A stretch of 64,000 nucleotides of DNA from Candidatus Thiodiazotropha sp. (ex Myrtea sp. 'scaly one' KF741663). Lineage in GTDB: Bacteria; Pseudomonadota; Gammaproteobacteria; Chromatiales; Chromatiaceae. This document shows positions 1 to 7,875 of the stretch, piece by piece. The first letter of the stretch is position 1. Each line of letters opens with the position of its first letter. The DNA lies in contig JAHXIQ010000001.1 in the NCBI GenBank assembly GCA_025655555.1, positions 558,001 to 622,000 on the forward strand, written 5' to 3'. Position numbers and translations under genes: made by a program. The notes under the pieces were generated by a model. That model saw only the letters and a program-made list of their open reading frames with translations, did no database searches and had not been told where the DNA came from.

Positions 1-13
1 GACTTGTTATAAC
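1..13 (-). other. Truncated attC-like site (R box only)
   Basis: Directly after the stop of the VanX-like gene the leftward strand reads GGTTATAAC. The core GTTATAAC is its own reverse complement, and nearly the same word (ATTATAAC) begins that gene's cassette near base 705. This fits the first half (R'' box) of an attC recombination site whose remainder lies outside the window. Tentative because only one box is visible. Confidence 0.4.
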
Positions 14-14
14 C

Positions 15-683
15 TTACTCGATAATTGAATATGAGCTTCTTGCATCTTCTTTTTTCATGCCATTGAAGTGCCACCATTCATAAGAAAGCGGATAAAACC
101 CTGCCTTTAACATCGCTCGTTTCAATAGGGCTCGATTTTCCTTTTGTTTGGGAGATATATCAAAGCCAACCTTTTTAAGAAAGTATTGCCAGTAGATTTT
201 TGCATGGCTGCTATAAAAAGGGCTTGGCCCCATATCTAGTTTGTTGCCATTTTCATCGACAATCGTGATATCTACAGCAATACCATAATTGTGCATCGAA
301 CCTTTGATAGGATTGGCAACATACTTTTCAAAGCGAGTGCCTTTCATTTTTTCATACATGGCGCGAGAAACAGACCTTGGCCGAGCCGCATCAAGCACCT
401 GAAGTGAATACTTTGGCTTTTCGTTTTTCAAAACTTGCTGTGCCTTTGATAGCTTTACAGCAACTTCTTTTCTTAAAAATGCTTTATTAAGCCCGCTGTA
501 GAAATCTTCTTCAAAAAAGTTTTTATCTGAATCGGAATTGACAAGATCAACCTTGATTGAACTATCAATTTGATTTACATCAACAAGCTTTGCTTTGAGA
601 AACTTGTTTTCAATATCATTTGCCAGCACCCCACTAGAGTTGAGCAGGGCGACTATCACAATGAATATACTTAAATAACGCAC
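15..683 (-). CDS. Secreted D-Ala-D-Ala dipeptidase, VanX/DdpX-like (peptidase M15D)
   Basis: 222 aa, probably a zinc D-alanyl-D-alanine dipeptidase. Seen: signal peptide (residues 1-21, cleavage after VLA); SMHNYGIAVD at 129-138, supplying His131 and Asp138 as zinc ligands; EWWHF at 202-206, supplying catalytic Glu202 and His205; and LDAARPRS near 97-104, matching the VanX arginine region. Start is GTG with AAGGA about 6 nt upstream. In the family, secreted or periplasmic forms recycle peptidoglycan dipeptides, while cytoplasmic VanX gives vancomycin resistance; with a signal peptide the first role is more likely here. The gene is flanked by attC-like sequences in the same orientation as the next two genes, so it is read as a mobile integron cassette. 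AT-rich compared with the backbone. Confidence 0.85.
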   Translation of the reverse strand: MRYLSIFIVIVALLNSSGVLANDIENKFLKAKLVDVNQIDSSIKVDLVNSDSDKNFFEEDFYSGLNKAFLRKEVAVKLSKAQQVLKNEKPKYSLQVLDAARPRSVSRAMYEKMKGTRFEKYVANPIKGSMHNYGIAVDITIVDENGNKLDMGPSPFYSSHAKIYWQYFLKKVGFDISPKQKENRALLKRAMLKAGFYPLSYEWWHFNGMKKEDARSSYSIIE

Positions 684-697
684 CTTCTTCCTTTTTG

Positions 698-784
698 GTT
701 ATAATGCCCTGCATCACTGAGAAAATAAAGCTACAGAGCGTAGCGGCGTAGCTTTATTTTTTCCAGTGAACGCAATTGTTATGC
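698..784 (-). other. attC-like recombination site between cassettes
   Basis: On the leftward strand this runs from GCATAAC (R'' type, 784-778), which overlaps the stop codon of the upstream cassette gene, to ATTATAAC (705-698). Between them are nested inverted arms: CACTG/CAGTG (715-719 and 764-768) and AAAATAAAGCTAC/GTAGCTTTATTTT (722-734 and 748-760). Length (87 bp), folded structure and position between two co-directional genes fit an attC. The terminal R' box departs from GTTRRRY at its first base, so it may be degenerate. Confidence 0.65.
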
Positions 785-1135
785 CCCGCTTATACTTTCT
801 ACCCATGTCAAATACTCTTTCTCTTCTTTAACCTGAAATTTTTTATATTTTTCAGGATCTTTCTCTTGTAGCCCCCAGCGCCTTGATGAATGAGGATATT
901 CTGCCGCACAGAGCAAGTCTCGATAATCAGTACACGCAAGATCAATGAATGATTCCAGTTTATCTGGTTCTTGAGACACCAGATAAAGAATGCCAAGTCT
1001 TACCCTAGATTTTTCTCTATGAAATGTTTCGGTCCCGTACACTTCAAGCAGCTGTTCAACTTCCTTTCTTTTTTCCTCTTCCGGGTACATTACTCGAAGA
1101 GCAACCGGAACAAGTGATTGGTAATCAATATTCAT
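779..1135 (-). CDS. Hypothetical cassette-encoded protein, 118 aa
   Basis: Not recognised. The product beginning MNIDYQSLV is 118 aa, soluble, acidic and probably helical, with no signal peptide or membrane segment. It contains a basic-acidic stretch (PEEEKRKEVEQLL) and a tryptophan-containing C-terminus. The ATG at 1135 is chosen; another ATG at 1141 lies inside the attC R' box, and the longer open frame to 1195 would run into the attC stem and is rejected. The stop overlaps the R'' box of the following attC, as is common in gene cassettes. Neighbours and low GC indicate an integron cassette of unknown function. Confidence 0.65.
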   Translation of the reverse strand: MNIDYQSLVPVALRVMYPEEEKRKEVEQLLEVYGTETFHREKSRVRLGILYLVSQEPDKLESFIDLACTDYRDLLCAAEYPHSSRRWGLQEKDPEKYKKFQVKEEKEYLTWVESISGA

Positions 1136-1137
1136 AG

Positions 1138-1227
1138 GCATAACGCTTAAGATAACTTGACTACAAAAGTAGAGTGTAGCAAAGCGAAACGGCACTTTTG
1201 TTGGTCAAGTTAATCGCATTGTTGGGT
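1138..1227 (-). other. attC recombination site, well formed
   Basis: On the leftward strand: R'' ACCCAAC (1227-1221), then a long imperfect hairpin, then R' GTTATGC (1144-1138), matching the RYYYAAC...GTTRRRY layout with one deviation. The arms are AACTTGAC-TA-CAAAAGT (1154-1170) and ACTTTTGTTGGTCAAGTT (1194-1211), complementary apart from an unpaired central base, which is the extrahelical-base asymmetry typical of attC. 90 bp. This is the strongest evidence that 1-2040 is a cassette array. Confidence 0.8.
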
Positions 1228-1230
1228 ATT

Positions 1231-1955
1231 TTATTTGATTTCAATGTCGTCCAACCTGTAGTCTTTAACCAATTTTTCTGCTTTGCTTTTTATTTTAATT
1301 GCTGAGTCTCTATCATTTAATGCAATTGCTAAATTAATCAATTCTATCGCGTCTTCAACGAAGTTGTTTTCTGAAAGAGCTATTAAACGAACGCCGTATT
1401 CTTCATTGCTATAGCGATCAATACTCTCTTTGTAGTCAGCTTCTTTTAATGTGTACTCGCGTAGAACATTGCCTATATATACTCTCGGACAATGCTGTAT
1501 TCATTTTCTTTTATTAAAGTGTCTTTAGATATACGCCAAACATCCTTTGCAAGTTTCGGTTGATTTTTATGAAGGTATTTAAATAAATCTACTGTTTTAT
1601 TGTCATCAGATAATGTTCTGTTTATAGAAGAGACATCATGAAACAAATTGCGAGTTCCTTCACCTGATTTAATAATATTTGTCTTTTTATCTCTAATGTC
1701 TTTTAAAGCCGCTAATGCGGGTGGATATTTTTTGCCAAACTCATGCCATCTACTTAACTCGAATGATAGCCGAACACCATACAAACCAGGGCGATGCTCT
1801 AAAGCATGATTATGAAACCATATTGTTCTTTCTAGAGCCTCTTCATATTCATTCATTTCTATTAAATCAGCTGTTTCTCTCATGTACTCCCGCATATCTT
1901 TTGCATGTAATGCAGAAGATATTATTAAAAAAATGAGAATGCTAAATATTTTCAT
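1231..1955 (-). pseudogene. Secreted cassette protein split by a 2-bp frameshift in a TA repeat
   Basis: Frame one starts at ATG 1955, encodes a signal peptide (MKIFSILIFLIISSALHA) and 160 aa, and ends at TAG 1475-1473. A second open frame continues from 1500 to the TAA at 1233-1231 (about 80 residues, GNVLREYTLKEADYKES...) with no ATG or GTG start of its own. The junction is a (TA)4 tract at 1474-1481: removing one TA joins both frames into a single protein of about 240 aa (...SIVREYI-GNVLREYTLK...). The sequence is helical and TPR-like (NEYEEALERTIWFHNHAL). Function unknown. It could be a decayed gene, a phase-variable gene, or a sequencing error in the repeat. The TTG at 1970 lies in the recombination box and is not the start. 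Confidence 0.7.
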
Positions 1956-1964
1956 TGTTTTGAT

Positions 1965-2036
1965 ACCCAACAGTTACTTATATTGCTGGCACGAATAATG
2001 TGTTATGCCGCAAGCACAAATAACGACTTATGCCGC
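1965..2036 (-). other. Cassette insertion boundary: attC remnant or attI-like site with tandem repeats
   Basis: On the leftward strand the first cassette begins at GTTGGGT (1971-1965), a perfect GTTRRRY core. Behind it lie two direct copies of a 23-bp word with 5 differences (1989-2011 and 2014-2036, period 25), each containing GCGGCATAA. Two direct repeats next to the core resemble the integrase-binding repeats of attI. A weak hairpin (TTAT..TGC/GCA..ATAA) and GCATAAC would alternatively make it a short attC. No intI gene is adjacent. Confidence 0.45.
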
Positions 2037-2545
2037 AAAATGTTCTCATTTCTTTTCGCAAGCAGGTATTGCCTTGTGTTTCAGCAGAAGCCATGACTTG
2101 GTGATCCATGTTTTTGATTTGATGAGAATTAATTCCCCTTTCATTCCAAAGATGCCATATCGGTTCGTGGTTGTCTGTAGTCTTTTTCCTACACGGACGG
2201 GGCTGGGGCGCTATTGTTCATTTCGGGTTGGCGGTGTTGCTGCCGGTTGATGTCTTTGGGATTTCGCTGCATGCCGTCCGGTCAACGGGATATGGCCCAT
2301 TCCATCCTTTAGCCTGCCTGTTTTCCTGTCGCTGACAGGCTGGTGACTGGTCAGGCCGCTAGCCTGTGCTTGATTTGTTCACCTGTGAGCACCGTCAGGT
2401 TACCCATGCGTTTTCGGTGTGGGTGGGTGTCACGGTTTGGCCGATGGACTGACGGTGGCTATCGGACTTCATGCTTTTCGATGTCGCGCTTGTAGAGTCT
2501 GTGCTGCCATCCCTTGCTTTGGGGGTGCGGAGGTTATGTCTCCTC
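2037..2545. other. Gene-poor stretch after the cassette array, nothing recognised
   Basis: About 500 bases in which no convincing gene, RNA or mobile-element end could be identified. Short open frames lack plausible start contexts and do not resemble known proteins; I looked for integron-integrase or transposase remnants by eye and found none. GC rises here towards backbone levels. An inverted GCCTGTC/GACAGGC pair lies near 2313-2342. Confidence 0.4.
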
Positions 2546-2773
2546 TCACCCACAGTGGAGTTCTTTACCGTTAACGATGTTATTTGCTTCGTTAGCGATG
2601 CTTTTTTCTTCGCGTACGAGATTATTTACTCCGATGGTAATGCTATTTTCTCTGTGAGCGAGGTTATTGGCTTCGTTCACGTCGCCTTTCGTTTCGATCA
2701 TTATGAAAATAGCTTCGTTGGAGACCTGATGGATGACATCAAGGCAGTTTTTGGCTTCACTGGGGCTACCCAT
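2546..2773 (-). CDS. Possible small heptad-repeat protein (75 aa), low confidence
   Basis: An ATG-started frame whose product consists largely of seven-residue repeats (NEANNLA, HRENSIT, IGVNNLV, REEKSIA, NEANNIV), each coded by one 21-bp DNA repeat, with aliphatic residues in fixed positions as in a coiled coil. No signal peptide. No good ribosome-binding site is visible (AGGA lies too far upstream). The opposite strand is also open here because the repeat period is a multiple of three, so coding on either strand is unproven. Confidence 0.3.
   Translation of the reverse strand: MGSPSEAKNCLDVIHQVSNEAIFIMIETKGDVNEANNLAHRENSITIGVNNLVREEKSIANEANNIVNGKELHCG
2570..2716. repeat. Degenerate 21-bp tandem repeat, seven units
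   Basis: Seven consecutive 21-bp units begin at 2570, 2591, 2612, 2633, 2654, 2675 and 2696. The first two read GTTAACGATGTTATTTGCTT and GTTAGCGATGCTTTTTTCTT plus a final C. Later units diverge but keep the phase and the ending TTC or similar. An eighth, barely recognisable unit may follow. The period keeps a reading frame and gives heptads on either strand. Confidence 0.7.
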
Positions 2774-2981
2774 TGGCTGGCTAGTTCAAGCTTCCTGGTG
2801 ATACAGAGGGGTGTTTCGATACACCTATGAAGAGATTGTCTAAAGATGCGGGATGCTTTTCTTATACTTCTTTTCCAATAGCCTGCCGGTTGCCAAGCTT
2901 TTGTCGGTAGACGGCGCAGTAACGCGTCTGTATTCCGGCAAGTCTTGAATGACGCGGCCCTGTTGAGTCAGTTCTTCCCAA

Positions 2982-3419
2982 TCAGTAGCGAAACGACTCC
3001 ACCACTTCGTAGCCGTACTCAGGTTTCCAGCCCCAGGAGTAGTTCTGCAGATCATACAGTGCCGCCTGTCCAGCCTGGTTTTCTGAGCGGGCACTGTAGC
3101 CGCAGCCATAGCTGGTGCGGGTGCGGCCCGTCGCGGTGGTGTACTCGGTCTTTATAATCACCATGTAGCCATTGGGCAGTTCGGTAGCGGCCTGTGCATG
3201 AACATCCTGGCCCTTGGTCCGGTAGCCCTGCTCGATGAGTTTGCCTTCGGCCTTGCGCAGGGCGGACTCGGCACTCTCCTGTGGGGAGGCGACCCACTCG
3301 ATGGCCAGGGAGTGACCAAGACGCTTGGCCACCACGCAACTGGCACCCGCCAAGACCTCTTGTACCGGCACAGCCGACAGCAGCGCCAGCATCATCAGAC
3401 GACCGGTATTGTCACTCAC
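2982..3419 (-). CDS. Putative secreted protein of unknown function downstream of uup
   Basis: Not recognised. From the GTG at 3419 the product is 145 aa with a signal peptide (VSDNTGRLMMLALLSAVPVQ then EVLA, cleavage before GASC). The mature part begins with Cys-containing ASCVVAKRLGHSLAIEW, has an alanine/glutamate-rich helix (ESAESALRKAEGKLIEQG) and ends in aromatic-rich SWGWKPEYGYEVVESF. The overall look, a small exported protein with stress-type repeats of Ala/Ser, faintly recalls DUF4189 proteins, but I cannot assign it. The GTG overlaps the uup stop by 8 nt, suggesting translational coupling; ATG at 3455 or 3395 are alternatives. Confidence 0.6.
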   Translation of the reverse strand: MSDNTGRLMMLALLSAVPVQEVLAGASCVVAKRLGHSLAIEWVASPQESAESALRKAEGKLIEQGYRTKGQDVHAQAATELPNGYMVIIKTEYTTATGRTRTSYGCGYSARSENQAGQAALYDLQNYSWGWKPEYGYEVVESFRY

Positions 3420-5349
3420 CCGTTTTAAGAGATTCGAGATATTCCCAACGTTCATAGGCCTGATCCAGGTTCGCTTGTACATCGGACAGTTGTTGCTGAA
3501 GCGCCCCCACCCGCTCTCCCTCGGTTTGGTATAGGGCCGGGTCGCTCAACGTCGCCTGCACTTCGCTCAGTTGCGATTCCAGCGCTTCGATCTGCTGGGG
3601 CAGGTTGTCGAGTTCCCGTTGATCCTTGTAACTCAGCTTCTCTATCTTCTTTTTCGGCTTCTCCGGGGCAGACTTGACCCTCTCTTCACTGAGGGTATTC
3701 GGCACAGACGCTTGGTTGGTCTTGCGGTAGCGTTCCCAGTCGCTGTAGCCACCGACATATTCGGCCACCCGGCCCTCCCCCTCGAACACCAGGCAGCTGG
3801 TCACAGCGTTGTCGAGAAACTCACGGTCGTGGCTGACCAACAGCAGGGTACCCGGGTAGTCCGCCAGCAACTCCTCCAGGAGTTCGAGGGTCTCCACGTC
3901 CAGGTCATTGGTGGGCTCGTCGAGTACCAGGACGTTGGCCGGCTTGGTGAAGAGTTTGGCCAGCAACAGCCGATTACGCTCACCGCCGGAGAGGGCCTTC
4001 ACCGGGGTTCGCGCCCGCGCCGGTGTGAAGAGAAAATCCTGCAGGTAGCCGATGATGTGCTTGCTCCTGCCGCCGATCTCCACCTTGTCGCTGCCGCCGC
4101 CCACGTTGTCCTGTACCGAGCGTTCTTCATCGAGCTGGCTGCGCAGTTGGTCGAAATAGGCCACCTGCAGATTGCTGCCCAGTTTGATCTCCCCACTGTC
4201 GGGCTGCAGCCGGCCAAGCAGGAGATTGAGCAGGGTGGTCTTACCGGAACCGTTGGGGCCGATGATGCCGACCCGGTCGCCCCGCAGGATTGTGGTGGAG
4301 AAATCACGAATGACCGGCTCGTTATCCCATGCGTAGCCGACTCCCTCCACCTCGACCACCAGCTTGCCGGAGCGTTCGCCCGACTGTAGCTGCATCTGGG
4401 CATTGCCGGTTTCGCTACGGCGCTCCCGGCGCTGATCACGCATCGCCTTGAGCGCCCGCACCCGGCCCTCGTTGCGGGTCCTCCGCGCCTTGATGCCCTG
4501 ACGGATCCAGACCTCCTCCTCCGCCAGCTTTTTATCGAAACGCTCGTTGGCCAGCACCTCGGCATTGAGCCGCTCCTCTTTGCGGCGCAGGTAGTTGGCA
4601 TAATCACCCGGCCAGTCGGTCAGACCGCCCCGATCCAGTTCCAGAATGCGGGTGGCGAGCCGGCGCAGAAAAGCACGGTCATGGGTGACGAAGAGAATGG
4701 CCCCGGCATAACCGAGCAGGAACTCTTCCATCCAGTCGATGGCCTCGATATCCAGATGGTTGGTCGGCTCGTCGAGCAGCAGCAGGTCAGGGTCGGTGAC
4801 GAGCGCTTGCGCCAGCAACACGCGGCGCTTTAGTCCACCGGAAAGCTCGGCAAACTCGGCGTCCGCATCCAGGTCCAGTCGTGAGATGACGGTCTCTACC
4901 CGCTGCTCCAGTTGCCAGCCGTCAGCCGCCTCAAGATCGTGCTGCGCTCGGGAGAGGCTATCAAGCAGGGTCTCATCGCCGGTCTCTGCCAGCTGATGAC
5001 TGATGTGGTGGTAGGTCTTGATCTTGTCCGCCAGATGACCAATCCCATCCGCCACGACCTCGAACACACTGCCGCTCATATCGTGCGGGACTTCCTGGAT
5101 TAACCTGGCAATTTTTACGCCTTTACCGACCACCCGCTCTCCATCATCGGCTGTCAGTTCACCCAGCAGGACTTTCATCAAGGTCGACTTTCCCGCCCCG
5201 TTGCGTCCCAGCAGACAGATGCGCTCGCCCTTATCGATGTTCAGGTCGATGGCATCCAGCAGGGGGGCATCCCCAAAGCTGAGGTGGATATTTCTCAGGG
5301 TGATCAAGGGCACTGCGTTACCTGGTGTCGTGTTAATGATTTCGCTCAA
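3412..5349 (-). CDS. uup: ABC-F ATPase Uup
   Basis: 645 aa, close to E. coli Uup (635 aa). Two ABC domains: Walker A GRNGAGKST at 48-56 and GPNGSGKTT near 363; signatures ELSGGLKRR and ALSGGERNR; Walker B followed by DEPTNHLD and DEPTNDLD; linker rich in Arg/Lys between domains (KARRTRNEGRVRALK); C-terminal charged coiled coil (last 90 residues, with repeated LEALESQLSEVQ-type heptads), the Uup DNA/ribosome-binding extension. No membrane domain, so it is a soluble translation or DNA-structure factor, not a transporter. Divergently transcribed from trpB2, with 142 bp between. Confidence 0.93.
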   Translation of the reverse strand: MSEIINTTPGNAVPLITLRNIHLSFGDAPLLDAIDLNIDKGERICLLGRNGAGKSTLMKVLLGELTADDGERVVGKGVKIARLIQEVPHDMSGSVFEVVADGIGHLADKIKTYHHISHQLAETGDETLLDSLSRAQHDLEAADGWQLEQRVETVISRLDLDADAEFAELSGGLKRRVLLAQALVTDPDLLLLDEPTNHLDIEAIDWMEEFLLGYAGAILFVTHDRAFLRRLATRILELDRGGLTDWPGDYANYLRRKEERLNAEVLANERFDKKLAEEEVWIRQGIKARRTRNEGRVRALKAMRDQRRERRSETGNAQMQLQSGERSGKLVVEVEGVGYAWDNEPVIRDFSTTILRGDRVGIIGPNGSGKTTLLNLLLGRLQPDSGEIKLGSNLQVAYFDQLRSQLDEERSVQDNVGGGSDKVEIGGRSKHIIGYLQDFLFTPARARTPVKALSGGERNRLLLAKLFTKPANVLVLDEPTNDLDVETLELLEELLADYPGTLLLVSHDREFLDNAVTSCLVFEGEGRVAEYVGGYSDWERYRKTNQASVPNTLSEERVKSAPEKPKKKIEKLSYKDQRELDNLPQQIEALESQLSEVQATLSDPALYQTEGERVGALQQQLSDVQANLDQAYERWEYLESLKTGE

Positions 5350-5491
5350 ACATAGGCGGGATGCACATGGCGCTCACCGGCTCTATTTGTGTATATTTAC
5401 TTGCTGGCACTCGGGTTCGATGCCGAGGCCAGCGCGCTGCTATCAGAACACTATTCCAGCCCCGGGCCAAGCCCCAGGAGATTGTCAAAGC

Positions 5492-6841
5492 ATGAAGACC
5501 AAGATCCTGCTTAAAGAAGCAGATATGCCGACCCATTGGTACAACGTAGTGGCGGATATGCCCAATCCGCCGGCGCCGATTCTAGCGCCAGACGGAAGCC
5601 CTATCACCCCCGACGCCCTCGGTGCCATATTTCCGCCTGCAATCATCGAGCAGGAGGTCAGCAGCGAGCGCTGGATTCCAATCCCTGAGGAGGTGAGAGA
5701 GGTGTTGCGGTTATGGCGTCCCTCCCCGCTCTACCGGGCAGAGCGCCTGGAGCAGGCGCTGAAGACACCGGCAAAAATCTATTTCAAGAATGAGGCGGTC
5801 AGTCCGGCCGGTTCTCACAAACCCAATACGGCTGTCGCCCAGGCCTACTACAACAAGATACACGGCATCACGCGCCTGGCTACCGAAACAGGTGCCGGTC
5901 AATGGGGCTGTTCCCTGGCCCTGGCCGGGCAGCTGTTCGGTCTTGAGGTGCGGGTCTACATGGTCAAGGTCAGCTATGAGCAGAAACCCTATCGCCGCTC
6001 GATGATGCAGACCTGGGGCGCAGAGGTCTTTGCCAGCCCCACCGATATGACCCAGTCCGGTCGCCATATTCTCGAAAAGCATCCAGACTCGGCCGGTTCC
6101 CTCGGCATTGCGATTTCGGAAGCGGTGGAGGAAGCAGCCGGTCGTGCCGACACCAACTACGCCCTGGGCTCGGTGCTGAACCACGTACTGCTGCACCAGA
6201 CCATCATCGGTGAGGAAGCGAAGAAACAGCTGGCCTTGGTGGGCGACTATCCGGATATGATCTTCGCCCCCTGCGGCGGCGGTTCAAACTTCGGCGGTAT
6301 CGCCTTCCCCTTCTTCGCCGACAAAGCGAGCGGCAAAGAGATCGAACTGGTGGCGGTGGAACCGACCTCCTGCCCGACCCTGACCAAGGGTGTCTACGCC
6401 TACGATTACGGTGACACCGAAGGCCTCACACCCCTGACCAAGATGTATACCCTGGGCCACGATTTCATGCCGCCGGGTATTCACGCAGGCGGGCTTCGCT
6501 ACCACGGGGAATCTGCCCTGATCAGCCAACTCTATGATGAGGGATTGCTCAGTGCGGTGGCCATTCCCCAATTGGAAACCTTCGAGGCCGGTGTGCTCTT
6601 CTCAAAAACCCAGGGCATCATCCCCGCACCTGAGTCCTGTCACGCGGTGGCCGCAACCATCAGAGAAGCCAAAAAATGCGCCGAAACCGGCGAACCCAAG
6701 ACGCTGCTGTTTAACCTGTCGGGCCATGGACACTTCGATATGTCGTCCTACGACCGCTATTTCAAAGGGGAGCTGGAGGACTTCGACTATCCGGATGCAG
6801 CCATCAAGGAGTCCCTGGCCCACCTGCCGAAAGTGGGATAA
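5492..6841 (+). CDS. trpB2: Tryptophan synthase beta-like protein TrpB2
   Basis: 449 aa from ATG 5492 (AGGAG 11 nt upstream); the longer open frame back to 5201 overlaps uup and is not used. PLP lysine is Lys110 in SHKPNTA; phosphate-binding glycine loop is CGGGSNFGG; GAGQWG is the substrate loop. The N-terminal insertion (ADMPNPPAPILAPDG) and length of about 450 aa mark the TrpB2 type rather than the 400-residue TrpB1. TrpB2 enzymes condense indole and serine and may act as indole salvage enzymes; no trpA is adjacent, so it stands alone. Enzyme class confident, physiological role inferred. Confidence 0.9.
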   Translation: MKTKILLKEADMPTHWYNVVADMPNPPAPILAPDGSPITPDALGAIFPPAIIEQEVSSERWIPIPEEVREVLRLWRPSPLYRAERLEQALKTPAKIYFKNEAVSPAGSHKPNTAVAQAYYNKIHGITRLATETGAGQWGCSLALAGQLFGLEVRVYMVKVSYEQKPYRRSMMQTWGAEVFASPTDMTQSGRHILEKHPDSAGSLGIAISEAVEEAAGRADTNYALGSVLNHVLLHQTIIGEEAKKQLALVGDYPDMIFAPCGGGSNFGGIAFPFFADKASGKEIELVAVEPTSCPTLTKGVYAYDYGDTEGLTPLTKMYTLGHDFMPPGIHAGGLRYHGESALISQLYDEGLLSAVAIPQLETFEAGVLFSKTQGIIPAPESCHAVAATIREAKKCAETGEPKTLLFNLSGHGHFDMSSYDRYFKGELEDFDYPDAAIKESLAHLPKVG

Positions 6842-6879
6842 AGCGAGATCCCGACTGACCCCGCTGATCAGTTGGCATC

Positions 6880-7875
6880 TCAGGATGCCTGAGTACTGGA
6901 TTCCCAGACGCTGATCAGGTGGGTCAGGTGTGAAGTGGCGTGAGCCTGATCCATCTGCAGTTCCGGATCCTGCAGATGCTCGATCAGCTGGTTCAGCCCT
7001 TTGACCAGCGAATTCAGACCGGCTTGATGCAGGTGCATACTCTCGTTCTCCACCGCTGCCACGCAATTGTTGACGACCCCCACCAGTAAGGTGAGACTCT
7101 CCTTCCAGCGCCGGTAGCGATCGGCATCATGTACCGGCATGTTGCGCACCAGTACCGAGACATGATCGGCGTTGATCAAGGTCCGATGGCCGAAGTCGAT
7201 CAACCGACCCTTATCGTACATCGCCTCCATCATCTCCTGATCGAGTGCACCCACCTCGCCGGCATGGGAGAAGTAGTGTCCGTTGCCCAGCATGCGGACG
7301 ATGACTCTCAAACCGAAGTGGTCGAACGTCTCCAACAGTCGATCGCCCAAGGTTCTCAGATCCTGGCAATCAAAAGCGCCATTGATAAACTGACGCATGG
7401 CATCCAGTTCATTGCAGGTGGAGAGGGAGTCGGCCACACTGCCCAAATTCAGTGAAGCGCGCGCCTTGGCTGCTTCCAGATCATAACTGCTGTTGAGTGC
7501 AATGCGAATCTTTGCCAGCAGTTCATCCACATTGTAGGGCTTGGCCACATAGTCGTCCGCACCTGCGCGGTATCCGGCCAGTCGTTCCTCAAGGCGTGAG
7601 AGTGCCGATACGAAGATGATCGGAATCATGGAGGTGGTGGGATCGGATTTAAGCTTGCGGCAGACTGACAATCCGTCCAGCACGGGCATATCCACATCAA
7701 GCAGGATCAAATCAGGTGTAAGTTGCTTGGTAAGATCGAGACAAACCTGACCGTTTTCTCCCTTTGAGACCTGATAGGTAGTGCCCAGAATTTGTTCCAG
7801 GCTGTTCAGATTGGCCGGCTGATCATCGACGACGAGGATGTGCTGTAGCGAGCTTCCGTTTCCACTTTGATTCAT
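6880..7875 (-). CDS. Response regulator with uncharacterised C-terminal domain
   Basis: 331 aa from ATG 7875 (AGAGAGG upstream; the frame continues upstream to 7911 but that start has no RBS). Receiver domain at about 10-135: acidic pair VVDDQ, phospho-acceptor in LILLDVDMP, Thr/Ser position in IIFVSALS, Lys in VAKPY. The remaining 200 residues contain no DNA-binding helix or GGDEF/EAL signature; they look helical and include a DLRTLGDRLLETFDHFGL segment seen in two-component output modules of unknown activity. No kinase is adjacent. It converges on trpB2 with 38 bp between stops. Confidence 0.8.
   Translation of the reverse strand: MNQSGNGSSLQHILVVDDQPANLNSLEQILGTTYQVSKGENGQVCLDLTKQLTPDLILLDVDMPVLDGLSVCRKLKSDPTTSMIPIIFVSALSRLEERLAGYRAGADDYVAKPYNVDELLAKIRIALNSSYDLEAAKARASLNLGSVADSLSTCNELDAMRQFINGAFDCQDLRTLGDRLLETFDHFGLRVIVRMLGNGHYFSHAGEVGALDQEMMEAMYDKGRLIDFGHRTLINADHVSVLVRNMPVHDADRYRRWKESLTLLVGVVNNCVAAVENESMHLHQAGLNSLVKGLNQLIEHLQDPELQMDQAHATSHLTHLISVWESSTQAS

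Noticed and set aside
2005-2250. 81-codon plus-strand open frame near the cassette boundary
   Set aside because: Starts inside the tandem repeat, overlaps attC/attI-like sequence, no RBS and no protein resemblance.
2471-2830. 119-codon plus-strand open frame over the 21-bp repeats
   Set aside because: Open because the repeat period is a multiple of three; no good start context and the heptads are implausibly hydrophobic. Kept only as a comment in the repeat finding.
2840-3339. Several overlapping frames opposite or out of phase to the secreted unknown protein and uup
   Set aside because: They lie inside the frame with signal peptide and coupled start and have no independent RBS or domain.
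5201-5491. N-terminal extension of trpB2 to 5201
   Set aside because: Overlaps the uup start region and lacks RBS; TrpB2 proteins begin near MKTK, where AGGAG precedes ATG 5492.
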